A DNA stretch of 64,000 nucleotides, taken from positions 1,736,001-1,800,000 of the forward strand of contig NZ_AUKG01000001.1 in NCBI RefSeq assembly GCF_000424625.1, read 5' to 3'. The notes beneath the pieces are model-generated. The model saw nothing but the letters and a program-made list of their open reading frames with translations, did no database searches and was not told the DNA's origin. Within the stretch, counting starts at the first letter, position 1; each line of letters starts with the position of its first letter. Origin of the DNA: Conexibacter woesei Iso977N. Lineage in GTDB: Bacteria > Actinomycetota > Thermoleophilia > Solirubrobacterales > Solirubrobacteraceae. Of the stretch, positions 15,815 through 24,879 are shown one piece after another. Position numbers and translations under genes: made by a program.

Positions 15815-17006
15815 CGGCGGCCGCCACGGCGCGTGCGAAGGTCACGATCAGCGCGCCGTCCTCGAAGGCGGCGCCGCTGGGCTGCAGGTCGTCGAGGGCG
15901 GGCGGGAGCAACATGGTGCGCTTGTGCCCATCCACGCGCACGATCAGCTCCTGGCCTGCGCGCTTGAGCGAGATGTCGCCGCGCTGGGCGAACGGCAGCT
16001 CCAGGCGCAGCGTCGCGCCGTCGGTGCCGAGCTCGAGGCGCTCGGAGACCGACGTGTGGTGGATCGCCTGCGCGGGCGGCGTGTCGTCGCCGCCGAAGAC
16101 CGCGTCGCCGAGGCGGTCGAGCATCGCCGGGCCGACGACCTCCTCCTCGAAGTACGGCGCCTGCAGGACCGGGACCGGCGCGAACGCGTCGCGGACGGAG
16201 ACCAACTGCGCCTGCTGGCGGTCGCGCCAGGCGCCGAAGTAGTCGCCGACCTCGGCGCCGAAGACGCGGTTGACGACGACCGCGTCGGTCAGGTACCCGT
16301 ACAGGTTGAGGTAGGTGAACGTGCGCCGCGCCTCGTCTACGACCATCCGGTCAGGGGTCATCACCAAACGCACGCTGACGTGCTCGTTGTCGCGGAGGAT
16401 CTCGTTCATCGCGATCAGGTTGCGCACGAGCCGCTGGACGTCGTCGAAGACCTCGTTGCCCGGCAGCGACACGTCGAGCACCGCGCGGGCGAACGGCCGC
16501 GCGGCGTCGAGGATCCGGCCCTGCTGCGGGAAGACCTTGTCCAGCCACCAGCGCGCGACGTCCGGGAAGGAGAGGAGGCGCAGCGTCTCGCCGGTCGGCG
16601 CGCAGTCGACGATCACCGCGTCGAACTCGCCGGACTCGTGGTGGCGCTTGATCGCCAGCAGGCTGAACAGCTCGTCCATGCCCGGCGGGACCGTCAGCTC
16701 CTCGGCGCTGATGCGGTCGACGCCGCGGGCGATCAGCAGCTCGCCGAGCCAGTCCTGGACGCCGGCCCAGTTGCGCTCCATCTCGTCCTGGGCGCTGACC
16801 TCCTGGCCCCAGAGCAGGTCGCCGACCGCGGTGGGCTCGCCGCCGAGCTTCGTCTCCAGCGAGTCGCTGAGCGAGTGCGCGGGGTCGGTGCTGAGCACGA
16901 CCGTGCGCAGGCCGGCGGCCGCGCAGCGGCGCGCGGTGGCCGCGGCGACCGACGTCTTGCCGACGCCGCCCTTGCCCGTGTAGAGGATCGTGCGCGGGGC
17001 TCCCAA
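15807..17006 (-). CDS. ArsA/GET3-like ATPase
   Basis: A 399-residue P-loop ATPase of the ArsA/GET3 group: deviant Walker A GKGGVGKTS at residues 11-19, switch I STDPAHSLSDSL, switch II VDCAPTGETLRLL. The last ~90 residues form a beta-rich segment like the HSP20-like tail of bacterial ArsA proteins. There is no arsenite pump gene nearby, so a role in protein targeting or chaperoning is more likely than arsenic resistance (inference). The TTG start follows a TAGGAT -10 box by 9 nt; the TAG of that box is the stop codon of the upstream gene. Confidence 0.85.
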   Translation of the reverse strand: MGAPRTILYTGKGGVGKTSVAAATARRCAAAGLRTVVLSTDPAHSLSDSLETKLGGEPTAVGDLLWGQEVSAQDEMERNWAGVQDWLGELLIARGVDRISAEELTVPPGMDELFSLLAIKRHHESGEFDAVIVDCAPTGETLRLLSFPDVARWWLDKVFPQQGRILDAARPFARAVLDVSLPGNEVFDDVQRLVRNLIAMNEILRDNEHVSVRLVMTPDRMVVDEARRTFTYLNLYGYLTDAVVVNRVFGAEVGDYFGAWRDRQQAQLVSVRDAFAPVPVLQAPYFEEEVVGPAMLDRLGDAVFGGDDTPPAQAIHHTSVSERLELGTDGATLRLELPFAQRGDISLKRAGQELIVRVDGHKRTMLLPPALDDLQPSGAAFEDGALIVTFARAVAAADA

Positions 17007-17015
17007 GAGCCCGGG

Positions 17016-17021
17016 ATCCTA
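17016..17021 (-). promoter_or_regulatory. -10 box of the arsA-like gene, fused to the upstream stop codon
   Basis: TAGGAT (17021-17016, minus strand) lies 9 nt before TTG 17006. Its first three bases are the TAG stop of the C5-epimerase-like gene. Confidence 0.5.
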
Positions 17022-18479
17022 GACCGCCGGGGCGGCGGCGCGCACGTGGATCGTCGCGGCGGTGGTGGTCGCGTTGCCGGCGAGGTCGGTGGCGGCGATG
17101 CGGAGGGTGAGCGGGCCGGCCTGCGCGGGCTTGAGTGAGACGGCGTGCCTGCCGCGGCCGAGGCGGGCGCTGCGGGAGAGGACGAGCCTGCCGGCGCGGG
17201 TCGCGGTGATGGTCACCGTGGAGACCTTGTCGAGCGTGTAGGCGACGTGCGCGTCGTGCTTGGCGCTGAGCGGCCTGGTGGGCGGCGTGAGCGTGAGCTT
17301 GGGCTTGGTGTGCAGGTCGGCGGTGAAGTCCGCGGCGGTGTCGCAGTAGAGCTTGGGGTCCGGGACCGTCGTGGTGCTGCCCGACGGCGGCGCCTCGACC
17401 TGCGCGAGGTGGCCGCGGGTGCGGTCGTCCTTGAGGCGGTCGCACAGACCGGTGAGGAAGTCGCGCAGGACCCTGTGGTAGCCGAGGTCGGACTCCGCGC
17501 CCGGCTTGGAGTACAGCGACCACGCGCCGGTGTCGAAGCCGGGCAGGACGCTGCGCAGGTGCGTCTCGCCGGCGCTGAACAGCGCGCGCCCGTCGGCGTC
17601 GTTGGCGAGCGTCGCGAAGTCGTGCAGGCCGTTGAGCGACTGCGTGAAGCCGTTGACGATCGTCAGCTTCGGCGCGTAGGAGTACTGCAGGTAGTTGGTC
17701 CCCGCCGCGGTCCTGACCGCGACGCCCGCGGGCGGCGGCGTCCGGAAGATCCCGAGCGCGGTGCGGGCGGCGTCGAAGTACTTGGTGTCCTTGAGACGGA
17801 CCGCGCCGCGCGCGAGCGCGCTCAGCCCCGTGCCCTGCGCGAGGCCCGAGACCCACGGCGGCCGCCCGCCGTCGAAGGTGAACAGGTACTCGAAGGCGAT
17901 CCCGCCCGCGCGCTGCGTCGCGAGGCCGAGCACCTCGTCGAGCAGCCGCTTCAGGTCGGCGTCGCGCGTCCTGACCATCCACAGGGCGTTGGCCTTGCCG
18001 AACGTCCCGAGCCACTGGATCTGCCAGCCCTGGCCGGGGTAGAACTGCCACACGACCTGCGAGGGCGGGAACGTCTTGCGCTCGCCCGCGTAGGGGATGG
18101 GCGCCGCGGCCCACCAGGCGCGGTTGCGCTGGAGCGTGAGGAACTCCGGCTTCAGGCGCGACGGGATGAACTGCCTGCGCGCCGCGAGCGCGTCGACGTT
18201 CCCGATCACCGCGCGCAGCTGCGCGTGCCGGAAGCCGTGGAGCTGCTTGAGCGTCTTGCGCGCGTCGTCGTAGGCGTTCTTGTAGGACTCGCTCGTGGCG
18301 GCGTCGAGCGAGCCGTCGGCCTGCAGCCGCGACAGCTCCGCCGCGACCGTCGGGCCCTTCGCGGAGGCGATCCCCGGGAGCGCGAGCGTCAGCAGGGCAA
18401 CGAGGAGAACCGGCGTTCGACGGCACCGTGATGCCGAGCATCGCCCCGGCGACGGCGCCGCAACTGGAGCTTTTGGCAC
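17019..18479 (-). CDS. Secreted D-glucuronyl C5-epimerase-like protein
   Basis: A 486-residue exported protein: basic N-terminus, signal helix (VLLVALLTLALPGIASA), an all-helical body and a C-terminal Ig-like segment (TVTITATRAGRLVLSRSAR, LRIAATDLAGNATTTA). The region QYSYAPKLTIVNGFTQSL, LPGFDTGAWSLYS and GYHRVLRDFL matches the C-terminal domain of glucuronyl C5-epimerases, which act on uronic acids within polysaccharides. The GTG start is 7 nt after a TAGCAT -10 box. It is divergent from a lipoprotein gene only 29 bp away. The actual polymer is unknown. Confidence 0.75.
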   Translation of the reverse strand: MPKAPVAAPSPGRCSASRCRRTPVLLVALLTLALPGIASAKGPTVAAELSRLQADGSLDAATSESYKNAYDDARKTLKQLHGFRHAQLRAVIGNVDALAARRQFIPSRLKPEFLTLQRNRAWWAAAPIPYAGERKTFPPSQVVWQFYPGQGWQIQWLGTFGKANALWMVRTRDADLKRLLDEVLGLATQRAGGIAFEYLFTFDGGRPPWVSGLAQGTGLSALARGAVRLKDTKYFDAARTALGIFRTPPPAGVAVRTAAGTNYLQYSYAPKLTIVNGFTQSLNGLHDFATLANDADGRALFSAGETHLRSVLPGFDTGAWSLYSKPGAESDLGYHRVLRDFLTGLCDRLKDDRTRGHLAQVEAPPSGSTTTVPDPKLYCDTAADFTADLHTKPKLTLTPPTRPLSAKHDAHVAYTLDKVSTVTITATRAGRLVLSRSARLGRGRHAVSLKPAQAGPLTLRIAATDLAGNATTTAATIHVRAAAPAV

Positions 18480-18486
18480 AGGGGCG

Positions 18487-18496
18487 ATGCTACGGT
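18487..18496. promoter_or_regulatory. Two opposed -10 boxes sharing one TA step
   Basis: The ten bases ATGCTACGGT read as TAGCAT on the minus strand (7 nt before GTG 18479) and TACGGT on the plus strand (12 nt before GTG 18509). They share the central TA, giving the symmetric pattern ANNNTANNNT. Both genes look leaderless. Confidence 0.6.
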
Positions 18497-18508
18497 CCGA
18501 CGCTTCTC

Positions 18509-19600
18509 GTGCCGCAACGCCTCGCCCAGCTCACCGCCCTGCTCGCCGCGCTCGCGCTCGCCGTCGGCCTTGCCGCCTGCGGATCGTCGTCCGACGACTC
18601 CGGCAGCGGCGGCAACTCCGCCGCCGCGCTGCTGAAGGACACCTTCGGCGCCGACCATCCGATCCGCTCGGGCCGGCTCGACGCCGACCTCGACGTCAAC
18701 CTGCCGCAGGTCCAGGCGCTCGGCAACACGCCGCTGAGGCTGCACATCAACGGGCCGTTCCAGTCCAACGGCGGCAAGACGCTGCCGGACTTCGCGCTCG
18801 GCGTCGACTTCGACGGCGGCACCAACCCGGTCACGGTCGGCGCGGTCTTCGCCCAGGGCGGCGGCTACCTGACGATCGAGGGCCAGGCGTTCACGCTCGG
18901 CTCCGACATCTACAGGGCGTTCGCCAACGGCTACCTGAACGCCAAGAGGGACGCCGACAGGAAGTCCTCCGCCAGGTCGCAGCCGACGCTGGCCGCGCTC
19001 GGGATCGACCCGCTGCGCTGGCTGACCGGCGCCAGGACGGTCGGCTCCGAGGACATCGCGGGCACCGACACCGAGCACGTCAGCGCCGGCGTCAACGTCC
19101 CGGTGCTGCTCGACGACGTCTCCAAGCTGCTGGGCAAGGCGAAGTCGGTGACCTCCTCGGCCTCCTCGGCGACCGGGACCAACGTCCCGACCCAGCTGAC
19201 CGCCGCGCAGCGCGCGTCGATCACCAAGGCGATCAAGTCGGCCAAGGTCGACGTCTGGACCGGCGCCAAGGACCACACGCTGCGCAAGGTCGCGGTCAAC
19301 GTCCAGCTGAACCAGGGCCACGTCGTCTTCGACGTCACGCTCGCCCAGCTCAACCAGCCGCAGACGATCAGGAAGCCCGCGGGCGCCAAGCCGATCAGCC
19401 AGCTGCGCACCGTGCTGTCCCAGCTCGGCCTGCTCGGTTCGTCCTCGACGACCACGCCGCAGACGACCACGACGCCGGACACCACGACCACCCCGGCGCC
19501 GAGCACGAGCAGCAGCACCCAGAGCGACTACGCGTCCTGCATCCAGGCGGCGGGCGAGGACCTGGCGAAGGTCCAGGCCTGCGCCAAGTACATCAAGTAG
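18509..19600 (+). CDS. Lipoprotein with Ser/Thr linker and Cys-pair tail
   Basis: A 363-residue lipoprotein: signal (LTALLAALALAVGLAAC, lipobox LAAC), a mostly beta-structured body of ~280 residues loosely reminiscent of LppX/LprG-type lipid-binding lipoproteins (uncertain), a ~30-residue Thr/Pro/Ser linker, and a C-terminal tail SCIQAAGEDLAKVQACAK. The same tail pattern closes the protein at 23667-24395. The GTG at 18509 is selected because it directly precedes the signal peptide. Function unknown. Confidence 0.7.
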   Translation: MPQRLAQLTALLAALALAVGLAACGSSSDDSGSGGNSAAALLKDTFGADHPIRSGRLDADLDVNLPQVQALGNTPLRLHINGPFQSNGGKTLPDFALGVDFDGGTNPVTVGAVFAQGGGYLTIEGQAFTLGSDIYRAFANGYLNAKRDADRKSSARSQPTLAALGIDPLRWLTGARTVGSEDIAGTDTEHVSAGVNVPVLLDDVSKLLGKAKSVTSSASSATGTNVPTQLTAAQRASITKAIKSAKVDVWTGAKDHTLRKVAVNVQLNQGHVVFDVTLAQLNQPQTIRKPAGAKPISQLRTVLSQLGLLGSSSTTTPQTTTTPDTTTTPAPSTSSSTQSDYASCIQAAGEDLAKVQACAKYIK

Positions 19601-19610
19601 CTCGACGCTC

Positions 19611-19616
19611 TAGGCT
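19611..19616 (+). promoter_or_regulatory. -10 box of the Ca2+/H+ antiporter gene, leaderless
   Basis: TAGGCT, 9 nt before ATG 19626; no Shine-Dalgarno match. Confidence 0.5.
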
Positions 19617-19625
19617 CCGGAGCGC

Positions 19626-20765
19626 ATGCAATGGCGCTCCTTCCTGACCAGCGGCGAGGGCTGGCCGTACCTCCTCGTCCCGCTGATCCCGCTGGCGATC
19701 GTGTTGGATGCGATCGGCGCGTCGGCGATCGCGATCTTCTTCGTGTCGGCCGGCGGGGTGATCCCGACGGCGGCGCTGATGGGTCGCGCGACCGAGGAGC
19801 TGGCGCATCGCAGCGGTCCCGGCATCGGCGGCCTGCTGAACGTCACGTTCGGCAACGCGCCCGAGATCATCATCGCGCTGTTCGCCCTCAACAAGGGGTT
19901 GCACGAGGTCGTCAAGGCGTCGCTGATCGGCTCGATGCTGGGCAACATCCTGCTCGTGCTCGGCGCGTCGATGTTCATCGGCGGCCTCGGGCGCGACCGG
20001 CAGAGGTTCGACCGCACGGCGGCCAGCTCGCAGTCGGCGATGCTGCTGCTGGCGGCGGTCGCGCTGGTCATGCCGGCGATCTTCGAGCTGGTCCAGGGCC
20101 AGGGCCTGCCGCTGCCCGGCGACGAGCGCGTGCACTACGACGCCAAGGTCGAGCACCTCTCGCTGGCCGTCGCGCTCGTCCTGATCGCCACCTACTGCGC
20201 CGGGCTGCTGTTCTCGCTGAAGACCCACCGCGACCTCTTCAACCCGCCGCACGACGAGACCGCCCAGCCCGACCCGGACGCGGAGGACGAGGGCGAGCCG
20301 TGGACGATCCGCAGGTCGATCTCGATGCTCGCGATCGCGGGCGTGGCGGTCGGCGTGATGTCGGAGATCCTCGTCGGCTCGATCTCGGAGGCCGCGAAGG
20401 GCGTCGGCCTGAGCGAGTTCTTCATCGGCGTGATCGTCGTCGCGATCGTCGGCAACGCGGCCGAGCACTGGGTCGCGGTCCTGGTCGCGCGCAAGGACAA
20501 GATGGACCTCGCGGTCAACATCGCGATCGGCTCGTCGGCCCAAATCGCGCTGTTCGCGGCGCCGGTCCTGGTGCTGTGCTCGTTCTTCCTCGGCCCGTAT
20601 CCGATGCCGCTGGTCTTCAACGGCTTCGAGCTCGGCGGGCTCGTGATGGCGGTCCTGATCGCCAACCACGTGACCAACGAGGGCGAGTCGACGTGGTTCG
20701 AGGGCCTGCAGCTGCTGGCGGTCTACGTCGTCCTCGGGCTGACGTTCCTGTTCGCCGGTTCGTAG
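19626..20765 (+). CDS. Calcium/proton antiporter (CaCA family, Cax type)
   Basis: A 379-residue membrane antiporter with about 11 helices and the two inverted alpha-repeats of the Ca2+/cation antiporter superfamily: VTFGNAPEIIIALFAL (first) and VAIVGNAAEHWVAVLVARK (second), carrying the ion-binding Glu residues. An acidic loop (DPDAEDEGEP) separates the halves, as in Cax proteins. It should export Ca2+ from the cytoplasm in exchange for protons. It follows the lipoprotein gene by 25 nt but has its own -10 box. Confidence 0.9.
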   Translation: MQWRSFLTSGEGWPYLLVPLIPLAIVLDAIGASAIAIFFVSAGGVIPTAALMGRATEELAHRSGPGIGGLLNVTFGNAPEIIIALFALNKGLHEVVKASLIGSMLGNILLVLGASMFIGGLGRDRQRFDRTAASSQSAMLLLAAVALVMPAIFELVQGQGLPLPGDERVHYDAKVEHLSLAVALVLIATYCAGLLFSLKTHRDLFNPPHDETAQPDPDAEDEGEPWTIRRSISMLAIAGVAVGVMSEILVGSISEAAKGVGLSEFFIGVIVVAIVGNAAEHWVAVLVARKDKMDLAVNIAIGSSAQIALFAAPVLVLCSFFLGPYPMPLVFNGFELGGLVMAVLIANHVTNEGESTWFEGLQLLAVYVVLGLTFLFAGS

Positions 20766-20808
20766 GAGCCGCTCAAGAACCGGTCGGTTCCGGCCGACGA
20801 CAGGGACA

Positions 20809-21351
20809 ATGGACAGCGTCAGCGCCGCCAACGCCGCATCCACCACCGCCAGGGCCGCCTCGACCACGTCTTCGACCAGCACGTCGAAGACCAGCGACGG
20901 CAAGGACTTCGCGACGCTGTTCGCCGACGCCAAGAGGGACCTGAGGAAGGGCGAGACGCTCTCCAAGGTCGACGGGCACGACTACGCCCGCATCAAGGGC
21001 GGCACGCGCGACGACCAGTGCGTCAACCTCTCGGGCAACACGCGCTCCGGCCAGGCGTTCGACCTGATCTGGCGCGACGGCCGTCAGTTCCACGTCTACG
21101 GCGGCAGGGGCGCGGACCACAAGGTGGTCGAAGTCGGCCACAAGGCCGCGTCGACGACCACCACCGGCGGGACCGACTCGACCACGGCGTCGACCGGGAC
21201 GACCGGCACGACGTCGACCGACGCCTCCGCCTCCACCGGCACCGCTTCCACGACCGGCACGTCGTCGACCGGCAGCAACGCCAGCGACGTCACCTCGTCC
21301 TACACCGCCGGCACCACCGGGACGAGCGACACCAGCTCGTCCACCAGGTAG
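20809..21351 (+). CDS. Ser/Thr-rich protein of unknown function
   Basis: A 180-residue protein with three parts. A Ser/Thr/Ala-rich N-terminus (~30 residues) comes first. A compact middle follows (FATLFADAKRDLRKGETL, then YARIKGGTRDDQCVNLSG and QAFDLIWRDGRQFHVYGG). A ~75-residue tail is made almost only of Thr, Ser, Gly and Ala. No signal peptide is evident. The central part looks like a small folded domain; the rest is disordered. No family recognised. Confidence 0.55.
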   Translation: MDSVSAANAASTTARAASTTSSTSTSKTSDGKDFATLFADAKRDLRKGETLSKVDGHDYARIKGGTRDDQCVNLSGNTRSGQAFDLIWRDGRQFHVYGGRGADHKVVEVGHKAASTTTTGGTDSTTASTGTTGTTSTDASASTGTASTTGTSSTGSNASDVTSSYTAGTTGTSDTSSSTR

Positions 21352-21357
21352 CTCGGG

Positions 21358-21681
21358 CTACAGCTCGTCCTCGTCGGGGTCCTGGACCTCGAAGCCGTCG
21401 AGGTCGTCCGGGTCCGCGTCGGCGGGCTCGTCGAGGTCGCCCGTGGCCAGCGCCGAGTGGCGCGCCTGGAAGCGCTCGATGAGGTCGTCGCGCTGGCGCT
21501 CGTCGACCGGCGCGTCGTCGGAGATCAGCACCCAGTCGGCGCCCTCGACCTCTTCGAGGTCGAAGATCTCGTTGTCGAGATCGGGCGAGTCGTCGACGAC
21601 GACCAGCACCTCGGTCTGGGGGTTGAAGTACGTCCCGGGTCGGTTGACGAGGTCGTCGAGCTCGAAGCGCCGCATGGCCAT
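21358..21681 (-). CDS. Acidic protein of unknown function
   Basis: A 107-residue protein, strongly acidic in its last 30 residues (DLDEPADADPDDLDG). The N-terminal part (RRFELDDLVNRPGTYFNPQTEVLVVVDDS) reads as alternating beta strands. A TACAAC -10-like box lies 7 nt before ATG 21681, favouring that start over the in-frame ATG two codons later. It converges on the preceding gene with 6 bp between the stops. Function unknown. Confidence 0.6.
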   Translation of the reverse strand: MAMRRFELDDLVNRPGTYFNPQTEVLVVVDDSPDLDNEIFDLEEVEGADWVLISDDAPVDERQRDDLIERFQARHSALATGDLDEPADADPDDLDGFEVQDPDEDEL

Positions 21682-21732
21682 GAGGCGGGTTGTATCGGAA
21701 CTGGCCGATCTCCGGCAACTTCACGTACGTGT

Positions 21733-22176
21733 TCAGGACAGGTCGCGGAGCTGCCGGGCGACCTCCTCGTCCACGTCCAGCGGCTCCTGACCCCTGCGCG
21801 CGCGGCGCGCGTTGCGGGCGACGACCAGCTCGCGGACCTCGGCGACCAGCGCGGGGTCGTGGACGATCGGACGGGCGGTCAGCAGCGATCGCAGCTCGGC
21901 CTCGACGTCGATCGGCTCCTGCCCGCGCCGCGCGCGGCGGGCGTTGCGGGCCTCGAGCATCTGGCGGATCTCGGCCTCGCGCTCGGCGGCCAGCGCGCCC
22001 GCGCTCGGTCCGCGCCCCGACGCGACGGAGCGCCCGTCCTCGCGGTCCTCGTTGAGCGACAGCCCGCCGCGCCCGATCCGCCCGTAGGGGTTGCGCGACG
22101 CGTAGCCCGCCCACGCGGCGGCGATCACGGCCCCGGCGAGGACCGCGATCAGCACGATCGGGAAGGCGTTCTGCAT
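21733..22176 (-). CDS. Membrane-anchored protein with two ARNARRARRGQEP repeats
   Basis: A 147-residue protein with an N-terminal membrane helix (FPIVLIAVLAGAVIAAAWAGY) and a cytoplasmic part that contains a duplicated motif. Copy one is LEARNARRARRGQEPIDVEA and copy two is VVARNARRARRGQEPLDVDE, about 40 residues apart, each preceded by a short helix (EIRQM, EVREL). The repeats are basic and could bind nucleic acid, membrane lipid or protein. No known family is recognised. Confidence 0.65.
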   Translation of the reverse strand: MQNAFPIVLIAVLAGAVIAAAWAGYASRNPYGRIGRGGLSLNEDREDGRSVASGRGPSAGALAAEREAEIRQMLEARNARRARRGQEPIDVEAELRSLLTARPIVHDPALVAEVRELVVARNARRARRGQEPLDVDEEVARQLRDLS

Positions 22177-22209
22177 CGCGTTCGCATTGTGACGTCGGTC
22201 CAGGTCCGC

Positions 22210-22266
22210 TTGACGGAGGTGGGGACTCCGGTACCCTTCGTCGCAGTGATTGACTGACCAGTCAAT
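22210..22266 (+). promoter_or_regulatory. Promoter and palindromic operator of the acyl-CoA dehydrogenase gene
   Basis: TTGACG (22210-22215), 16-bp spacer, TACCCT (22232-22237), and then, just past the expected start point, ATTGACTGACCAGTCAAT (22249-22266), a palindrome with 8-bp arms around AC. A repressor bound here would stop initiation. Its form is typical of TetR-family operators of fatty-acid catabolism (inference). The TetR gene is not adjacent. Confidence 0.7.
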
Positions 22267-22329
22267 CGAGCCGCGGCGGGGGTGTCCTCAACGAGTCCCC
22301 GCTCACCTGTCTTCAAGGAGAAACACCCG

Positions 22330-23502
<1,173 letters not shown>

Positions 23503-23518
23503 AGCACCAACATGGTTT

Positions 23519-23584
23519 GGCGGGCGCCGCGGCGTGCGGCGCCCCGCCTGTGTCCGACGCGAGGGCTGCCCGAAAGGGCAGCCC
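23519..23584 (+). terminator. Two hairpins after the acyl-CoA dehydrogenase gene
   Basis: First: GGCGGGCGCCGC with GCGGCGCCCCGCC (23519-23548). Second: GGGCTGCCC-GAAA-GGGCAGCCC (23563-23584), a perfect stem with a GAAA tetraloop followed by TTCGTCGTTCT. The second is a good intrinsic terminator. Confidence 0.75.
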
Positions 23585-23666
23585 TTCGTCGTTCTCCGTA
23601 AGCGTGAGCGCTCTGGGATGTCGTGAGGGGGACCCACCTCAACCCCCTCTCCCCAGGAGCAAGTAC

Positions 23667-24395
23667 ATGATCATCTTCGGTGGCCCGTTCCGGGTCCTCA
23701 CGCTGCTCGGCGTCGTCGGCGCCCTGGCCGGCATCTACTTCGGCGCCAAGGGCGTCGTCACGGCCAAGCACGCGGAGGACTCGGTCAACCGCAAGGGCGC
23801 AGACAGCAAGTCGATGTTCCACGCGGCGCGCCTGCAGGCCGGGCTGGACAAGGTCCGCGCCAAGGTCGGCAACGACGCCCAGCTGCTGTCGCTCGACGTC
23901 TACCCCGGCTACCTCGTGGTCGACGCGGCGGCGGGCTCGGAGGACAAGGGCCGGTCGTTCCGCGTCCAGGAGGACGGCAAGGTCCAGGAGCTGCCGGTCA
24001 ACCTCGTCGGCCCGGGCAAGTTGAAGGACAACGTGTTCCCCATCGACAAGGTCGACCCCAGGGCGGTCGAGCAGGTCGCCGTGCAGACCGCGGCCAAGCA
24101 GCACGTCGCTGGCCTGGACGGCGTGACGCACATCAACGTCGGCCTGGCGCCGGGCAACGGCGACGCGGGCATCGCGGTCTACACCAACAACGACAAGTTC
24201 ATGCGCGCGGCGCTCGACGGGTCCGGCCTGGCCGATCCGGTCCAGCAGGCGAAGGCGACGCTCGACGGCGCCGAGAAGACCGAGGCCGCGGTGTCGTCCC
24301 AGGCGTCCGCCGCGTCGTCGAGCGCGAGCAACGTCGCGACGTGCATCACGTCGGCGGGCGCGGACGCGGCGAAGATCGCGGCCTGCACGAAGTAG
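23667..24395 (+). CDS. Membrane-anchored exported protein with Cys-pair tail
   Basis: A 242-residue protein: one N-terminal membrane helix (VLTLLGVVGALAGIYFGA), an extracytoplasmic body (LDKVRAKVGNDAQLLSLDVYP, then YLVVDAAAGSEDKGRSFRV), a short Ser/Ala linker, and the tail TCITSAGADAAKIAACTK. The tail matches that of the lipoprotein at 18509-19600. A CAGGAG site lies 6 nt before the ATG. Both Cys are likely exposed outside the cytoplasm. Function unknown. Confidence 0.65.
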   Translation: MIIFGGPFRVLTLLGVVGALAGIYFGAKGVVTAKHAEDSVNRKGADSKSMFHAARLQAGLDKVRAKVGNDAQLLSLDVYPGYLVVDAAAGSEDKGRSFRVQEDGKVQELPVNLVGPGKLKDNVFPIDKVDPRAVEQVAVQTAAKQHVAGLDGVTHINVGLAPGNGDAGIAVYTNNDKFMRAALDGSGLADPVQQAKATLDGAEKTEAAVSSQASAASSSASNVATCITSAGADAAKIAACTK

Positions 24396-24436
24396 GCGCA
24401 TGACTGAACGGCTGCTCGGCGTGGCAAGCTGGAGGC

Positions 24437-24868
24437 ATGTCCAGCCGCCGCACCGAGCAGGCCGTCGCGGAGGCCGTCCCGCTCCGGGGCGGCGCGTCGG
24501 CCGCGGGCGCCGGCTCGGCGGATCCGCTGGCCGGCGAGCTGCGCCGGGCGGGCGTCCTGCCGCTGCTGGTCCTGCACTTCCTCGGCGACGGCCCGTCCTA
24601 CGGCGGGGCGTTGATGGAGAAGGTCGAGACGCTGTCGCGCGGGCTGATCGGCGTCAACCCGAACACGATGTACCCGCTGCTGCGCAGGCTGGAGGCCGAC
24701 GGCTTCGTCGCCGGCGAGTGGGAGCACCCGGAGCGCCGCTCGCGCCGCTTCTACCGCCTGACCGAGGCGGGCGCGGCCGAGCGCGACCGGCTGGCGGCGG
24801 GCGTCGGGCCGCGGCTCGACGCCATGGTCGCGGCGCTGGGCGACATCAAGTCCTCGCTCGGCGTGTAG
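24437..24868 (+). CDS. PadR family transcriptional regulator
   Basis: A 143-residue winged-helix protein of the PadR-N type: LPLLVLHFLGDGPSYGGALMEKV, NPNTMYPLLRRLEADGFV (recognition helix) and the wing RRSRRFYRLTEAGAAERD. The first ~30 residues are an unusual Ala/Gly-rich extension. GGAGG lies 3 nt before the ATG. It heads a tight four-gene run and probably regulates it. Its TAG stop forms part of the next gene's -10 box. Confidence 0.85.
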   Translation: MSSRRTEQAVAEAVPLRGGASAAGAGSADPLAGELRRAGVLPLLVLHFLGDGPSYGGALMEKVETLSRGLIGVNPNTMYPLLRRLEADGFVAGEWEHPERRSRRFYRLTEAGAAERDRLAAGVGPRLDAMVAALGDIKSSLGV

Positions 24869-24871
24869 GTT
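24866..24871 (+). promoter_or_regulatory. -10 box TAGGTT overlapping the padR stop codon
   Basis: TAGGTT lies 8 nt before ATG 24880 of the SRPBCC gene; its TAG is the padR stop. It suggests a second, leaderless transcript start inside the operon. Confidence 0.4.
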
Positions 24872-24879
24872 CGCCCGCC

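Noticed and set aside
15807-17006. Arsenic resistance operon
   Set aside because: The ATPase is ArsA-like, but there is no arsB, arsC or arsR nearby.
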